A stretch of 64,000 bases of DNA from Priestia abyssalis (GCF_002019595.1 NZ_KV917369.1:530458-594457), one strand, 5' to 3'. Counted from the first letter of the stretch, positions 18,818 to 27,790 are shown. The notes: generated by a model from the letters alone, not told the origin. Numbers and translations: made by a program.

Positions 18818-19702
18818 ATGAAGAGTGTAGGGACAGATATTGTAAAACGTGGGATGGCAGAAATGCAAAAAGGCGGCGTGATCATGGACGTTGTCAATGC
18901 AGAACAGGCGAAAATCGCAGAAGAAGCAGGTGCGGTGGCTGTTATGGCCCTTGAACGTGTGCCCGCAGATATTCGTGCTGCGGGTGGAGTAGCACGTATG
19001 GCAGATCCAGCGATTGTCGAGGAAGTGATCAATGCAGTATCCATTCCGGTCATGGCAAAGGCGCGTATTGGACATATTGTGGAAGCTCGTGTGTTAGAAG
19101 CACTGGGAGTAGATTATATTGATGAAAGTGAAGTGCTGACACCTGCGGATGAAGAATATCACCTTGATAAACGGAAATATATAGTTCCGTTCGTATGCGG
19201 TGCCCGCAATCTTGGAGAAGCGCTTCGCCGTGTCGGTGAAGGGGCATCGATGCTTCGGACAAAAGGAGAGCCGGGAACGGGGAATGTTGTCGAGGCAGTC
19301 CGTCATATGCGTCTGATTCAAGCGCAAATTCGCAAAGTTGCGAGTATGAGTGAAGATGAATTAATGACAGAAGCGAAAAACTTGCAGGCACCATTCGAAC
19401 TTTTATTGCAAATAAAAGAATCCGGTCGCCTTCCGGTTGTGAACTTTGCGGCAGGCGGGGTTGCAACGCCTGCTGATGCCGCCTTGATGATGGAGCTTGG
19501 AGCTGATGGTGTCTTCGTCGGTTCTGGGATTTTTAAATCGGAAAATCCCGAAAAATATGCAAAAGCCATTGTAGAAGCAACAACCCATTACCAAGATTAT
19601 GAGCTCATTGCCCATCTGTCAAAAGGTCTTGGAACGGCCATGAAAGGCATTGAAATCTCTACATTACATAGCACGCAGCGCATGCAGGAACGCGGCTGGT
19701 AA
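18818..19702 (+). CDS. pdxS: Pyridoxal 5'-phosphate synthase lyase subunit PdxS, orphan copy
   Basis: 294 residues, exact family length. Conserved PdxS stretches are seen: [72 protein letters not shown] and a GW ending. PdxS forms the PLP ring from pentose phosphate, triose phosphate and ammonia; the ammonia normally comes from the glutaminase PdxT. No pdxT follows, unlike the usual Bacillus pdxST pair. Its place 23 bp after the PucR gene and among PLP enzymes (EutB, the CGS-family enzyme) suggests local cofactor supply using free ammonia. It is probably a second copy. Confidence 0.92.
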   Translation: MKSVGTDIVKRGMAEMQKGGVIMDVVNAEQAKIAEEAGAVAVMALERVPADIRAAGGVARMADPAIVEEVINAVSIPVMAKARIGHIVEARVLEALGVDYIDESEVLTPADEEYHLDKRKYIVPFVCGARNLGEALRRVGEGASMLRTKGEPGTGNVVEAVRHMRLIQAQIRKVASMSEDELMTEAKNLQAPFELLLQIKESGRLPVVNFAAGGVATPADAALMMELGADGVFVGSGIFKSENPEKYAKAIVEATTHYQDYELIAHLSKGLGTAMKGIEISTLHSTQRMQERGW

Positions 19703-19850
19703 TTTTATATCGATCCAGAAATATCGGCATGGTCAAAGAGCGATCATGCCGATATTTCTGGACCTAAGCGTATGACGCCACCCCTTTCGGGGTTGGCGTC
19801 ATACGCTTAGGTGAACCTTTTTGGGCCTATTCTAGGTGGAAGAATAGAAA
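19703..19850 (+). repeat. Family A repeat with hairpins 1 and 2
   Basis: Starts within 6 bases of the PdxS stop. Hairpin 1 is AGAAATATCGGCATGGTCAA / GATCATGCCGATATTTCT around an AAGAGC loop. Hairpin 2 is CCTAAGCGTATGACGCC / GGCGTCATACGCTTAGG. Both stems differ in sequence from other copies yet stay fully paired. Confidence 0.75.
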
Positions 19851-19868
19851 GAGCAGAAATTAGTCATA

Positions 19869-19910
19869 CAAAAGAGACGGATATGGAAAATTATTCATAC
19901 CCGTCTTTTG
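19869..19910 (+). terminator. Terminator-like hairpin
   Basis: CAAAAGAGACGG and CCGTCTTTTG pair with a 2-nt bulge. It ends the PucR-pdxS transcript upstream of the ectoine hydrolase gene. Confidence 0.6.
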
Positions 19911-19961
19911 TTGATATATAGTCTTATTCAACATTTATTACCGCTTTTAGACTGTTCATAG

Positions 19962-20026
19962 CTCTTAATATATAAATGATGGATCATGGGCGCTTTTTAC
20001 CCATGGTCCATCATTTATATATTTTG
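19962..20026 (-). repeat. Family A hairpin, minus orientation
   Basis: A stem of about 23 bp (TATATAAATGATGGACCATG on the minus strand) with loop GGGTAAAAAGCGCCC. The stem has only one mispair. The loop carries the A-rich AAAAAGC core of the family. It lies about 140 bases upstream of the ectoine hydrolase start. Confidence 0.6.
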
Positions 20027-20163
20027 ACTAGAAAGTTGTTTGAAACTTCATACATTTTTGCAGATGATAGATTTTCTCATGTTTCACTATAATAAGCTCA
20101 TAGATTAAATATTCTAAATATTAATTAAAAATACAATGAGTTGAAATAGGAGGGATTGTTCCT

Positions 20164-21348
20164 ATGTCATTTGGGACAGCAGAGTATAAAGAGAGAATCC
20201 GCAAAACGAAAGAAAGAATGGCTGCACAAGGAATTGACGTATTACTTATTACAGATCCTGCCAATATGAATTACTTATCTGGTTATGATGGATGGTCTTT
20301 TTATGTACATCAAATGTTAGTGATCATTAATGACGAGGATCAACCGATTTGGATCGGACGGGGACAGGACGCAAACGGTGCTAAAGTAACGACATGGCTT
20401 TACCACGAAAACATCATTCCATACCCGGATGATTATGTCCAATCCGACACAAAACATCCAATGGATTTTGTAGCGGACATCTTGAAGCAAATTGGCCAAG
20501 ACAACCGTTCAATTGGGGTTGAAATGGAAAACTACTATTTCACCGCAAAATGTTACCAGCAGTTGCAGAAAGGGTTGCCAAATGCCTCATTTAAAGATGC
20601 TACCCTTCTCGTAAACTGGGTGCGCATTGTAAAGTCAGATACAGAGATTGAATATATGAAACGGGCAGCTAAAATCGTAGAAAAAGCGATGATGGCAGGA
20701 ATTGAATTAATCGATGAAGGTGTTCGTGAGTGTGATGTTGCAGCGAAAATTTTCCATACACAAATCACTGGAACGGAAGAATTCGGCGGGGATTATCCAG
20801 CGATTATGCCGCTATTGCCATCAGGTGAGAAAACATCCACTCCTCACTTAACATGGACAGATGAGCGCTATAAAAAAGGAGATACCGTTATTTTGGAATT
20901 GGCTGGCTGCTATAAGCGCTATCACTCACCGCTTGCAAGAACGGCTAACATCGGTAAGCCTTCAGATCAAATCCAAACACTTTCAGATGTTGTGGTAGAA
21001 GGGCTAAATGCTTGTCTTGATATGATTAAGCCCGGTATTGCTTGTGAAGAGATTGAAGAGACATGGAGAAAGACCATTGAAAAAAGCGGCATTGTAAAAG
21101 AATCCCGTCTAGGCTATGCAATGGGGCTTAATTATCCTCCAGATTGGGGCGAGCATACAGCAAGTATTCGTAAAGGAGACAAAACGATTCTTCAGCCGAA
21201 CATGACATTCCACCTCATTCCTGGAATTTGGCTGGATCAATACGGATTTGAAGCAAGTGAGTCATTCTACGTTACGGAAAATGGCTGTGAAACATTTGCA
21301 TCACTTCCAAGACAGTTATTTATAAAAGATGGTGCGTTAATCAAGTAA
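20164..21348 (+). CDS. doeA: Ectoine hydrolase (EutD/DoeA, M24 fold)
   Basis: 394 residues, pita-bread fold (M24). Diagnostic DoeA stretches are visible: MNYLSGYDGWSFYVHQ near residue 40, FGGDYPAIMPLLPSGE, HLTWTDERYKKGD and GLNYPPDWGEHT. It opens the ectoine ring to N-acetyl-2,4-diaminobutyrate; the homologue also handles hydroxyectoine. The canonical M24 metal-ligand Asp pair is not kept: the position reads ILELAGCYKRYHSPLARTA, with Glu245 and no second Asp, in line with a non-peptidase role. Start ATG follows AGGAGGG. The EutC gene follows after 29 bp. Confidence 0.88.
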   Translation: MSFGTAEYKERIRKTKERMAAQGIDVLLITDPANMNYLSGYDGWSFYVHQMLVIINDEDQPIWIGRGQDANGAKVTTWLYHENIIPYPDDYVQSDTKHPMDFVADILKQIGQDNRSIGVEMENYYFTAKCYQQLQKGLPNASFKDATLLVNWVRIVKSDTEIEYMKRAAKIVEKAMMAGIELIDEGVRECDVAAKIFHTQITGTEEFGGDYPAIMPLLPSGEKTSTPHLTWTDERYKKGDTVILELAGCYKRYHSPLARTANIGKPSDQIQTLSDVVVEGLNACLDMIKPGIACEEIEETWRKTIEKSGIVKESRLGYAMGLNYPPDWGEHTASIRKGDKTILQPNMTFHLIPGIWLDQYGFEASESFYVTENGCETFASLPRQLFIKDGALIK

Positions 21349-21377
21349 TCTTTCATTCTAGGAGGTGAAGCAACTTC

Positions 21378-22382
21378 ATGCTTATTTTTACAGAACAAGA
21401 ACTAAAACAACATGTCCAGCTAAATCTGGAAGCCATCTCCATTGTGGAAGAAGGATTTACGAAACTGGCAAACAATGAAGTGGAAATGCCGCCGATTATG
21501 CGTGTTGATGTTCACGATCAAAACGGGGAAGTGGATGTAAAAACAGCATATGTCAAAGGAAAAGACATGTTTGCCATTAAAGTTTCTTCCGGGTTTTTTA
21601 ATAATTACAAGCTGGGCCTTCCAAGCGGCAACGGATTAATGATGTTAATCAGTACAAAAACAGGTATTCCGCAGGCTCTTCTGTTGGATAACGGTTATTT
21701 AACAGAAGTAAGGACAGCAGCGGCGGGAGCGATTGCGGCCAACTATCTATCACGGAAAAACATTGAAACGGTCGGTGTGATTGGAGCAGGAAGCCAAGCA
21801 CGGTTTCAGGTAAGAGCATTGAAACTCGTGCGAGATTTTAAAAGAGTAGTAGTATATGCTCGTTCAGCCGATCGTGCCAAGAAATATGTAGAAGACATGT
21901 CGGCGGAACTGGGGCTTGAAGTCCAAGTGGTTGATAGTGCTGAAGCGGTTGTACGAAACAGCGATACTGTCATTACAACAACACCGGCAAAAGAGCCGAT
22001 TATTAAAGCGGAATGGCTTCATCCTGGCCTTCACATTACGGCAATGGGATCTGACGCCGAGCATAAACAAGAATTAGAGACAGAAGTATTAGCGCGTGCC
22101 GATAAGCTCGTATGCGATACAAAAGCGCAATGTGCACGATTGGGAGAACTGCATCATGCCCTTGATTTTGGTGTATTAACAGAAGGTTCATCCATTATTG
22201 AACTCGGTCAGCTAACGTCAAAAGAAGCAGTCGGCCGTGAGAATGATGAACAAATTACGGTTTGTGATTTGACGGGAACAGGGGTTCAAGACACAGCGAT
22301 TGCGCTGTTTGCTTATAACGAAATGACGAAACACAATTTAGGCTTGAATGTCGAAAACAAAACATTATCACTAAAAAACTAA
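21378..22382 (+). CDS. eutC: Ectoine utilisation protein EutC (ornithine cyclodeaminase family)
   Basis: 334 residues. The NAD-binding motif GVIGAGSQARFQ is near residue 133, and DLTGTGVQDTAIA near residue 300. EVDVKTAYVKG, GLPSGNGLMMLISTKTG and LDNGYLTEVRTAAAGAIAAN are typical of EutC. The family reduces or hydrolyses imines of amino acids; EutC is thought to work with EutB on hydroxyectoine-derived intermediates. AGGAGGTG precedes the ATG. It ends 14 bp before the next start, so it is in one operon with the hydrolase. Confidence 0.85.
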   Translation: MLIFTEQELKQHVQLNLEAISIVEEGFTKLANNEVEMPPIMRVDVHDQNGEVDVKTAYVKGKDMFAIKVSSGFFNNYKLGLPSGNGLMMLISTKTGIPQALLLDNGYLTEVRTAAAGAIAANYLSRKNIETVGVIGAGSQARFQVRALKLVRDFKRVVVYARSADRAKKYVEDMSAELGLEVQVVDSAEAVVRNSDTVITTTPAKEPIIKAEWLHPGLHITAMGSDAEHKQELETEVLARADKLVCDTKAQCARLGELHHALDFGVLTEGSSIIELGQLTSKEAVGRENDEQITVCDLTGTGVQDTAIALFAYNEMTKHNLGLNVENKTLSLKN

Positions 22383-22396
22383 TGAGGAGTGGTCAT

Positions 22397-23599
22397 ATGA
22401 CAAACAATAACGCAAGATTAGGTACAAAAGCAGTATGGGCAGGCGAAAAAGAATATTTAGTTCACGGGGCAACACAAGTACCGGTCGTTCTTAGCGTCGC
22501 TTACAATTACGATGATATGGATGAGTGGTATGATGTAGCGATCGGAAAGAAAAAAGGGCATATTTATGGGCGTAACACAAACCCGACGGTTCAAGCATTT
22601 GAAGACAAAGTAAAAATCCTTGAAGGCGCAGAAGCAGCAACAAGCTTTTCAACAGGAATGGCTGCTATCAGCAATACATTATCCACATTTCTAGTTCCTG
22701 GCGATCGCATTGTATCAATGAAAGATACATACGGTGGAACGAACAAAATCTTTACAGAATTCCTTCCTCGCCAGCAAATTGAAGTGACACTTTGTGAAAC
22801 AGGAAACCATGAGCAAATTGAAGCAGAAGTAGCGAAAGGATGCAAAATTTTATATTTGGAAACACCGACAAATCCAACGGTTAAAATCACGGACATTGAG
22901 CGCATGGCAAAAGCGGGCCGTGAAGCAGGGGCGCTTGTCGTGATTGATAATACGTTCGGAACTCCGGTCAACCAAAACCCGCTTCAATTTGGAGTAGACT
23001 TGGTTATCCATAGTGCAACGAAATTCCTTGGCGGTCATGCAGATGCATTAGGCGGTGTGGTATGCGGTTCACATGAGCTTGTTGAAAAAATTTATCACTT
23101 CCGTGAAATCAATGGAGCGACAATGGATCCAATGGCAGCTTATTTGACTTTACGCGGTATGAAGACACTTCACCTTCGCGTTCGTCAGCAATCGGCAAAT
23201 GCAATGGCTCTTGCAAAATATTTGCAAACAAAAGACATTGTAGAAGCTGTTTATTACCCGGGGCTTGAAACTCATCCAAATCACGAGATTGCGAAAAAGC
23301 AAATGAAAGATTTTGGCGGCATGCTTAGCTTTGCGGTTAAAGGCGGAGTTGATACGGTAAGAGAGCTTCTTCCGAAATTACAATATGCTCACCGCGCTGC
23401 AAACCTTGGTGCCGTTGAAACAACGGTTGGACCAGCTCGTACAACAAGCCACGTGGAATGTACACCGGAAGAACGTGCGGCAGTAGGAATTCCCGAAGGG
23501 CTTATCCGTATCTCTTGCGGGATTGAAGAGATTGAAGATATCATCGCAGATTTCGAGCAAGCATTCAGCTACGCTGAAAATGCTTTGAAAGTTCAATGA
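22397..23599 (+). CDS. Cystathionine gamma-synthase/gamma-lyase family PLP enzyme
   Basis: 400 residues, fold type I. The family motifs are YGRNTNPT (about 57-64), SFSTGMAAIS, and the PLP lysine Lys209 in IHSATKFLGGHADALGG. The enzymes replace or eliminate a gamma- or beta-substituent of an amino acid. In this operon (EutD, EutC, this gene) the substrate is probably not a sulfur amino acid; gamma-elimination or replacement on 2,4-diaminobutyrate is a fair hypothesis. The ATG at 22397 with GAGGAGTGG is preferred over one at 22382. A methionine gamma-lyase or ordinary transsulfuration role cannot be excluded. Confidence 0.85.
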   Translation: MTNNNARLGTKAVWAGEKEYLVHGATQVPVVLSVAYNYDDMDEWYDVAIGKKKGHIYGRNTNPTVQAFEDKVKILEGAEAATSFSTGMAAISNTLSTFLVPGDRIVSMKDTYGGTNKIFTEFLPRQQIEVTLCETGNHEQIEAEVAKGCKILYLETPTNPTVKITDIERMAKAGREAGALVVIDNTFGTPVNQNPLQFGVDLVIHSATKFLGGHADALGGVVCGSHELVEKIYHFREINGATMDPMAAYLTLRGMKTLHLRVRQQSANAMALAKYLQTKDIVEAVYYPGLETHPNHEIAKKQMKDFGGMLSFAVKGGVDTVRELLPKLQYAHRAANLGAVETTVGPARTTSHVECTPEERAAVGIPEGLIRISCGIEEIEDIIADFEQAFSYAENALKVQ

Positions 23600-23817
23600 A
23601 TAAAGGAAATTCTCCTCACCCGCTGATGGGGAGTTGATCTTATCGAACTTTTACAGGCAGTTACCCCCGCTTATTAAGAAGCGAAAAGTAAAAAAGGGAT
23701 GAGTGAGAATCAAAGATTAAGAGTATCAAGTCTTTGCCCATGCATCCGTGTGTAACTTCACAAGTTTTCGTTAGCACACCCTGTGCGTCGGAAGCGGGGG
23801 CTATATTGCTTGTTAAT
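23600..23817 (-). repeat. Family E repeat (IS200/IS605-end-like), minus orientation
   Basis: On the minus strand it reads GCCCCCGCTTCCGACGCACA, GGGTGTGCTAACGAA, then CGGGGGTAACTGCCTGTAAA, TTCGATAAGATCAACTC and a right-end hairpin with CCATCAGCGGG ending in TTTCCTTTAT. The order and most blocks match 38849-39054 on the plus strand. It starts right after the stop of the CGS-family gene and fills the gap to the M20 gene. No transposase is present. Confidence 0.65.
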
Positions 23818-23858
23818 AGAGATTCATGAATCGTTTGATAGAAGGAAGGGAACGGTAG

Positions 23859-25106
23859 ATGCCAAACCATCATCCTGTAGTTGAACAACTAAATCAACTG
23901 TCTGATAAACTAGTTGAATGGCGTCGCACATTTCATCAGCATCCCGAACTTAGCTTTCAGGAGTTCGAGACCTCTCGATTTGTTGCTGAAGCGTTACGAA
24001 GCATAGATGGAATAAAAGTTGAAATAGGAATTGGAACAGAAACGAGTGTTGTCGGGACATTGACGTCAGGTGAAGGGCCGACCATCGCGATTCGGGCCGA
24101 TATCGATGCTTTGCCGATTACAGAAGAAAATAAAGAAAGCTATTGTTCACAAAATGAGGGTGTCATGCATGCGTGCGGCCATGATGCACATACGGCCATT
24201 TTGCTGGGCGTTGCCCATACTCTTGCAGATGCCTTTCAAAAGGGTCAATTAAGAGGAACCGTTAAGTTCATCTTTCAACCGGCAGAGGAAAGTACGGATG
24301 AAAACGGACTTTCAGGATCTCCGTATATGGTGAAAGCAGGTGCATATGACGATGTGGATGCGGCAATTGCCCTGCACATGTGCCCATGGCTTCCGGTAGG
24401 GGAAGTTCAAGTGAACGATGGCTACAGCATGGCAAATGTTGATGTATTTAGAGGGAAAATTTATGGAACGGGCGGACACGGGGCCTATCCGGAACTTGGA
24501 ACCGATCCTATTTGGATGCTTGGACCTGTTATGCAGACATTACATGGCATTGTGGCGCGCAGAGTCTCTGCATTAGATGCGGCGGTTGTAACGATTGGCC
24601 AAGTACATGCTGGAACCGCAAGCAATATCATTCCGACAGAAGTCTCGATTGACGGAACGATGCGCAGTTATACACCGGAAGTTCGCAATTTATTAGCATC
24701 AGAATTAAAGAAAGCGTTTTCAATAGTGGAGAATTTAGGCGGCCGTTATTCATTTGAGGTCGAAAGAGGCGAGCCTGCCCTAAACAACAGTGCTATTGTA
24801 AACAGCTGGATTATAGAAGCTATTGAAGAACTGTATCCGCAGTTCACGGTTACGAGACGTCCATTCGGGCTGGGCGGAGAAGATTTCGGTTATGTAACAC
24901 AAAAACTCCCAGGCTCCATGTTCTTCCTCGGATGCGCACAAAAAGATGGAAGTCAAAGAGATTTACATACACCGATATTTGATATTGACGAAACATGTTT
25001 GCCGGTCGGGGCAGCCATTCTTGCTCAAACGGCGGTAAAGTTTTTAACGGGGGAAGTCACTTTGCCGAATAAAAAAACTTTGGAGGTGCAAACAAATGGC
25101 GCATAA
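23859..25106 (+). CDS. M20 family amidohydrolase, likely N-acetyl-diaminobutyrate deacetylase
   Basis: 415 residues of the M20D group (HipO/AbgB-like). Metal-site residues are Cys106, His108 and His111 in HACGHDAH, Glu143-Glu144 in QPAEES, and a late GEDFGYV loop; IRADIDALPI is also typical. Members remove acyl groups from amino acids. In ectoine clusters of proteobacteria the deacetylase DoeB/EutE belongs to an unrelated aspartoacylase-like family, which is absent here, so this protein is the best candidate for turning N-acetyl-diaminobutyrate into diaminobutyrate and acetate. It overlaps the next gene by 11 bp. Confidence 0.85.
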   Translation: MPNHHPVVEQLNQLSDKLVEWRRTFHQHPELSFQEFETSRFVAEALRSIDGIKVEIGIGTETSVVGTLTSGEGPTIAIRADIDALPITEENKESYCSQNEGVMHACGHDAHTAILLGVAHTLADAFQKGQLRGTVKFIFQPAEESTDENGLSGSPYMVKAGAYDDVDAAIALHMCPWLPVGEVQVNDGYSMANVDVFRGKIYGTGGHGAYPELGTDPIWMLGPVMQTLHGIVARRVSALDAAVVTIGQVHAGTASNIIPTEVSIDGTMRSYTPEVRNLLASELKKAFSIVENLGGRYSFEVERGEPALNNSAIVNSWIIEAIEELYPQFTVTRRPFGLGGEDFGYVTQKLPGSMFFLGCAQKDGSQRDLHTPIFDIDETCLPVGAAILAQTAVKFLTGEVTLPNKKTLEVQTNGA

Positions 25107-26151
25107 ACTAGCATTTATTGGATTTGGTGTAGTCGGGCAGGGATTAGCTGAAATCCTGCGTGATAAAAAAGAAGCGTTAAAGCAGGATGAAGGATTTGAA
25201 TCTGAAATTGTGGCGATTTCGGATTTAATGAAAGGGTCTATTTATCATCCGAACGGCCTGGATATCGATACGGTTTTAAACGTATTAAAAGAAACAGGGA
25301 GTCTCGAAAACTATCCAAAAACACCGGGGCTTGTAACAGGATGGGACAGCCTGAAAACGATTCGTGAAACGAACGCCGATACGATTATTGAAGTTTCCTA
25401 TACAGACGTCAAAACAGGACAGCCGGCAATCGACCATTGTAAAGCAGCATTCGAGAGCGGAAAAAATGTGGTCATGACAAACAAAGGACCTGTTGCGCTG
25501 GCGTACAAAGAGCTTTCTGAAGTTGCCAAAAAACATGGCGTTTATTGGGGATTCGAAGGAACGGTCATGAGCGGGACACCTTCATTACGCATGCCGATTG
25601 CGACTCTTGCGGGGAATGACATTACAGAAATACGCGGTATTTTAAATGGCACGACCAATTACATTTTAACGAAAATGGAAACCGAAGGCGTGTCATATGA
25701 AGAAGCATTGAAAGAGGCGCAGGAGCTTGGCTATGCAGAGGCAGATCCTACAAGCGATGTAGAAGGATATGATGCAAGATACAAAATTGTCATTTTATCA
25801 AACTATGTCATGAACGCGCCCCTGACAGTAGAAGAGGTATCATGCAAAGGAATCAAAGACATCACATTAAAAGATATTGAGGAAGCGAAAGCGGAAGGAA
25901 AGCGCTGGAAGCTATTGGCCAAAGCCCGTAAAGAAGGCGGGGAAATGATTGCCTCAATTGCTCCAGAAAAAGTTGATGTGACCGATCCGCTGGCATCAAT
26001 CAACGGTGCTGTTAATGCGATTACGTATGAATGCGACCTTTTAGGGACCGTGACATTAAGCGGTGCGGGTGCCGGTAAAGTTGAAACGGGATTCTCTCTT
26101 TTAATCGATTTAATTAATATTAATCGCGAAAGAAAGCTAGTAACTACTTAA
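25096..26151 (+). CDS. Homoserine dehydrogenase-like oxidoreductase
   Basis: 351 residues. The N-terminal nucleotide-binding motif is AFIGFGVVGQGLAEIL. VVMTNKGPVALAYKEL and GILNGTTNYILTKMETEG are the homoserine dehydrogenase catalytic-domain signatures. No ACT regulatory domain follows, so feedback control by threonine is unlikely. The biosynthetic enzyme usually sits with thrBC; here it lies in the ectoine operon (GGAGGTG inside the end of the M20 gene). It probably interconverts homoserine and aspartate semialdehyde, or acts on a similar amino-aldehyde made by the pathway. Confidence 0.85.
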   Translation: MAHKLAFIGFGVVGQGLAEILRDKKEALKQDEGFESEIVAISDLMKGSIYHPNGLDIDTVLNVLKETGSLENYPKTPGLVTGWDSLKTIRETNADTIIEVSYTDVKTGQPAIDHCKAAFESGKNVVMTNKGPVALAYKELSEVAKKHGVYWGFEGTVMSGTPSLRMPIATLAGNDITEIRGILNGTTNYILTKMETEGVSYEEALKEAQELGYAEADPTSDVEGYDARYKIVILSNYVMNAPLTVEEVSCKGIKDITLKDIEEAKAEGKRWKLLAKARKEGGEMIASIAPEKVDVTDPLASINGAVNAITYECDLLGTVTLSGAGAGKVETGFSLLIDLININRERKLVTT

Positions 26152-26157
26152 TTATAG

Positions 26158-26184
26158 AGGTTGTCCTCCTTTTTGAACACACAT
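26158..26184 (-). repeat. Solo end of family B repeat
   Basis: On the minus strand it reads TGTGTTCAAAAAGGAGGACA, matching the left end of the 8958-9175 element. It lies between the homoserine dehydrogenase-like gene and the aldehyde dehydrogenase gene, without the rest of the element. Confidence 0.5.
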
Positions 26185-26206
26185 TTATAGAGAGGCGGTA
26201 ATGTTG

Positions 26207-27640
26207 ATGACAGTACAAGTTGCTGGTGGAAAGATGTATTTTGCAGGTCAGTGGATAAGTCGTGATCGGGTCATTAAAGTTCGTGATCCGCAGGATAACA
26301 GTATCATTGATACAGTTCCTGCGGCTTCAGCGGAAGATATGCTTACTTGCATCGAAGAAGCGAAAGAAGGAGCAAAGATTGCTGCTGCGATGCCTGTACA
26401 TGAACGGATGGCTGTCATTTATAAAGCTGCAGATTATATTGAGGCAAACAAGGAGAAGTATGCACGAACGATTGCAAGGGAAGGCAGCAAAACCATCCGT
26501 GAAGCGACAAAAGAAGTGACAAGATGTATTCAAACGCTTCGTATCAGTGCAGAAGAAGCAAGAAGAATTCACGGAGAAACAATTCCTTTCGATCAAATGC
26601 CTGGAAGCGAGAATCGGGTCGGATATTATCGTCAGGTTCCAATCGGCATTATTGGTGCGATTACACCTTTCAATGATCCATTAAACCTTGTTGCACATAA
26701 AGTAGGGCCGGCAATTGCGTCAGGCAATGCGATTATTGTCAAACCGGCAACGGTCACGCCATTAAGCGCCCTTTTACTTGCAGAAGCGTTTTCAGAAGCT
26801 GCCCTTCCTCCAAAGGTGTTATCCGTTATAACAGGTTACGGAGGCGAAATTGGTGACACGCTTGTCACACATCCTGCCATTCGAATGATTTCCTTTACCG
26901 GTGGACTTGAGGCGGGAGAAGAAATTACTCGTAAAGCAGGCTTGAAAAAAATCAGCATGGAGCTCGGTTCCAATTCACCTGTTATTGTATTGGAGGATGC
27001 AGATTTGGAAGATGCCGTCGAATCAACGGTTTCCGGAGCTTTTTGGGCGGCCGGCCAAAACTGCCTTGGTGTTCAGCGAATCTATATCCAAGAAAGCATT
27101 ATGGACAATTTTCAAAAGGCATTTGTCGAGCGTACCAAACAATATCGCGTTGGTGACAAACAATCTGAGCTAACGGATATGGGGCCGCTTATTACGGAAA
27201 AGGAAGCGATTCGGGTTGAAAAAATGGTCAATGAAGCGATTGGAAAAGGCGCTGCACTATTAACAGGTGGAGAACGCAATGGAGCTTTCTACTCGCCGAC
27301 TGTCTTAACCAATGTGCCAGAAGACTGCACGATTGCAAAAGAAGAAATCTTCGGTCCGGTTGTTCTTCTTTATTCGGTTGCCGATCTTGACACGGCCATT
27401 GAAAAGTCGAATGATGTTAATTATGGTTTGCAAGCGGGAATTTTCACGAATGATATCAGAAAAGCTCACAAAGCGATTGGAAAAATGGATGTGGGTGGTA
27501 TCATGATTAATGACAGCAGCGATTACCGAATTGATGCGATGCCGTTCGGCGGAATGAAAAAATCGGGTTTAGGACGAGAAGGCATCAAATTTGCAATCCA
27601 TGAAATGACAGAACCGAAAGTGGTTTGTTTTAACTTGTAA
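26207..27640 (+). CDS. Aldehyde dehydrogenase, candidate aspartate-semialdehyde dehydrogenase of the ectoine route
   Basis: 477 residues with catalytic Asn156 (TPFND), Glu252 (MELGSNSP) and Cys286 (AAGQNCLGVQR). The GSN instead of GGK next to the glutamate and the QNCLGVQRIY context set it apart from the muconate semialdehyde enzyme at 6591. In known ectoine pathways an aldehyde dehydrogenase (DoeC) oxidises aspartate semialdehyde to aspartate. Here aspartate would pass to the aspartase upstream. The ATG at 26207 is 8 bases from GAGGCGG and preferred over an ATG at 26201. Substrate inferred from context. Confidence 0.8.
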   Translation: MTVQVAGGKMYFAGQWISRDRVIKVRDPQDNSIIDTVPAASAEDMLTCIEEAKEGAKIAAAMPVHERMAVIYKAADYIEANKEKYARTIAREGSKTIREATKEVTRCIQTLRISAEEARRIHGETIPFDQMPGSENRVGYYRQVPIGIIGAITPFNDPLNLVAHKVGPAIASGNAIIVKPATVTPLSALLLAEAFSEAALPPKVLSVITGYGGEIGDTLVTHPAIRMISFTGGLEAGEEITRKAGLKKISMELGSNSPVIVLEDADLEDAVESTVSGAFWAAGQNCLGVQRIYIQESIMDNFQKAFVERTKQYRVGDKQSELTDMGPLITEKEAIRVEKMVNEAIGKGAALLTGGERNGAFYSPTVLTNVPEDCTIAKEEIFGPVVLLYSVADLDTAIEKSNDVNYGLQAGIFTNDIRKAHKAIGKMDVGGIMINDSSDYRIDAMPFGGMKKSGLGREGIKFAIHEMTEPKVVCFNL

Positions 27641-27790
27641 CTATATAGATCGATTTAGAAAATTGGACATGACCAAAGAACAGCCATGTCCAATTTTCTA
27701 ACCTTTGAGAACCAATTCAAGTGGTCTAAATAACCGATTGTGAATGTTTCTCGATCAAATGAAGCTGTGTCGAGTTATTTAAGTCGAATA
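27641..27790 (+). repeat. Family A repeat, parts 1 and 3
   Basis: Starts 3 bases after the dehydrogenase stop. TATATAGATCGATTTAG leads into hairpin 1 (AAATTGGACATGACC / AGCCATGTCCAATTT, loop AAAGAAC), then CAAGTGGTCTAAATAACC and TTCTCGATCAAATGAAG. Hairpin 2 is missing. It is followed by a hairpin AGAAAGGGAA / TTCCCTTTCT (27813-27850). The rest of the 417-bp gap before the BCCT gene shows nothing recognisable. Confidence 0.7.

Noticed and set aside
20164-21348. Annotation as Xaa-Pro aminopeptidase
   Set aside because: The M24 metal-ligand aspartates are not kept, and the subfamily stretches GYDGWSFYVHQ and NYPPDWGE are those of ectoine hydrolase.
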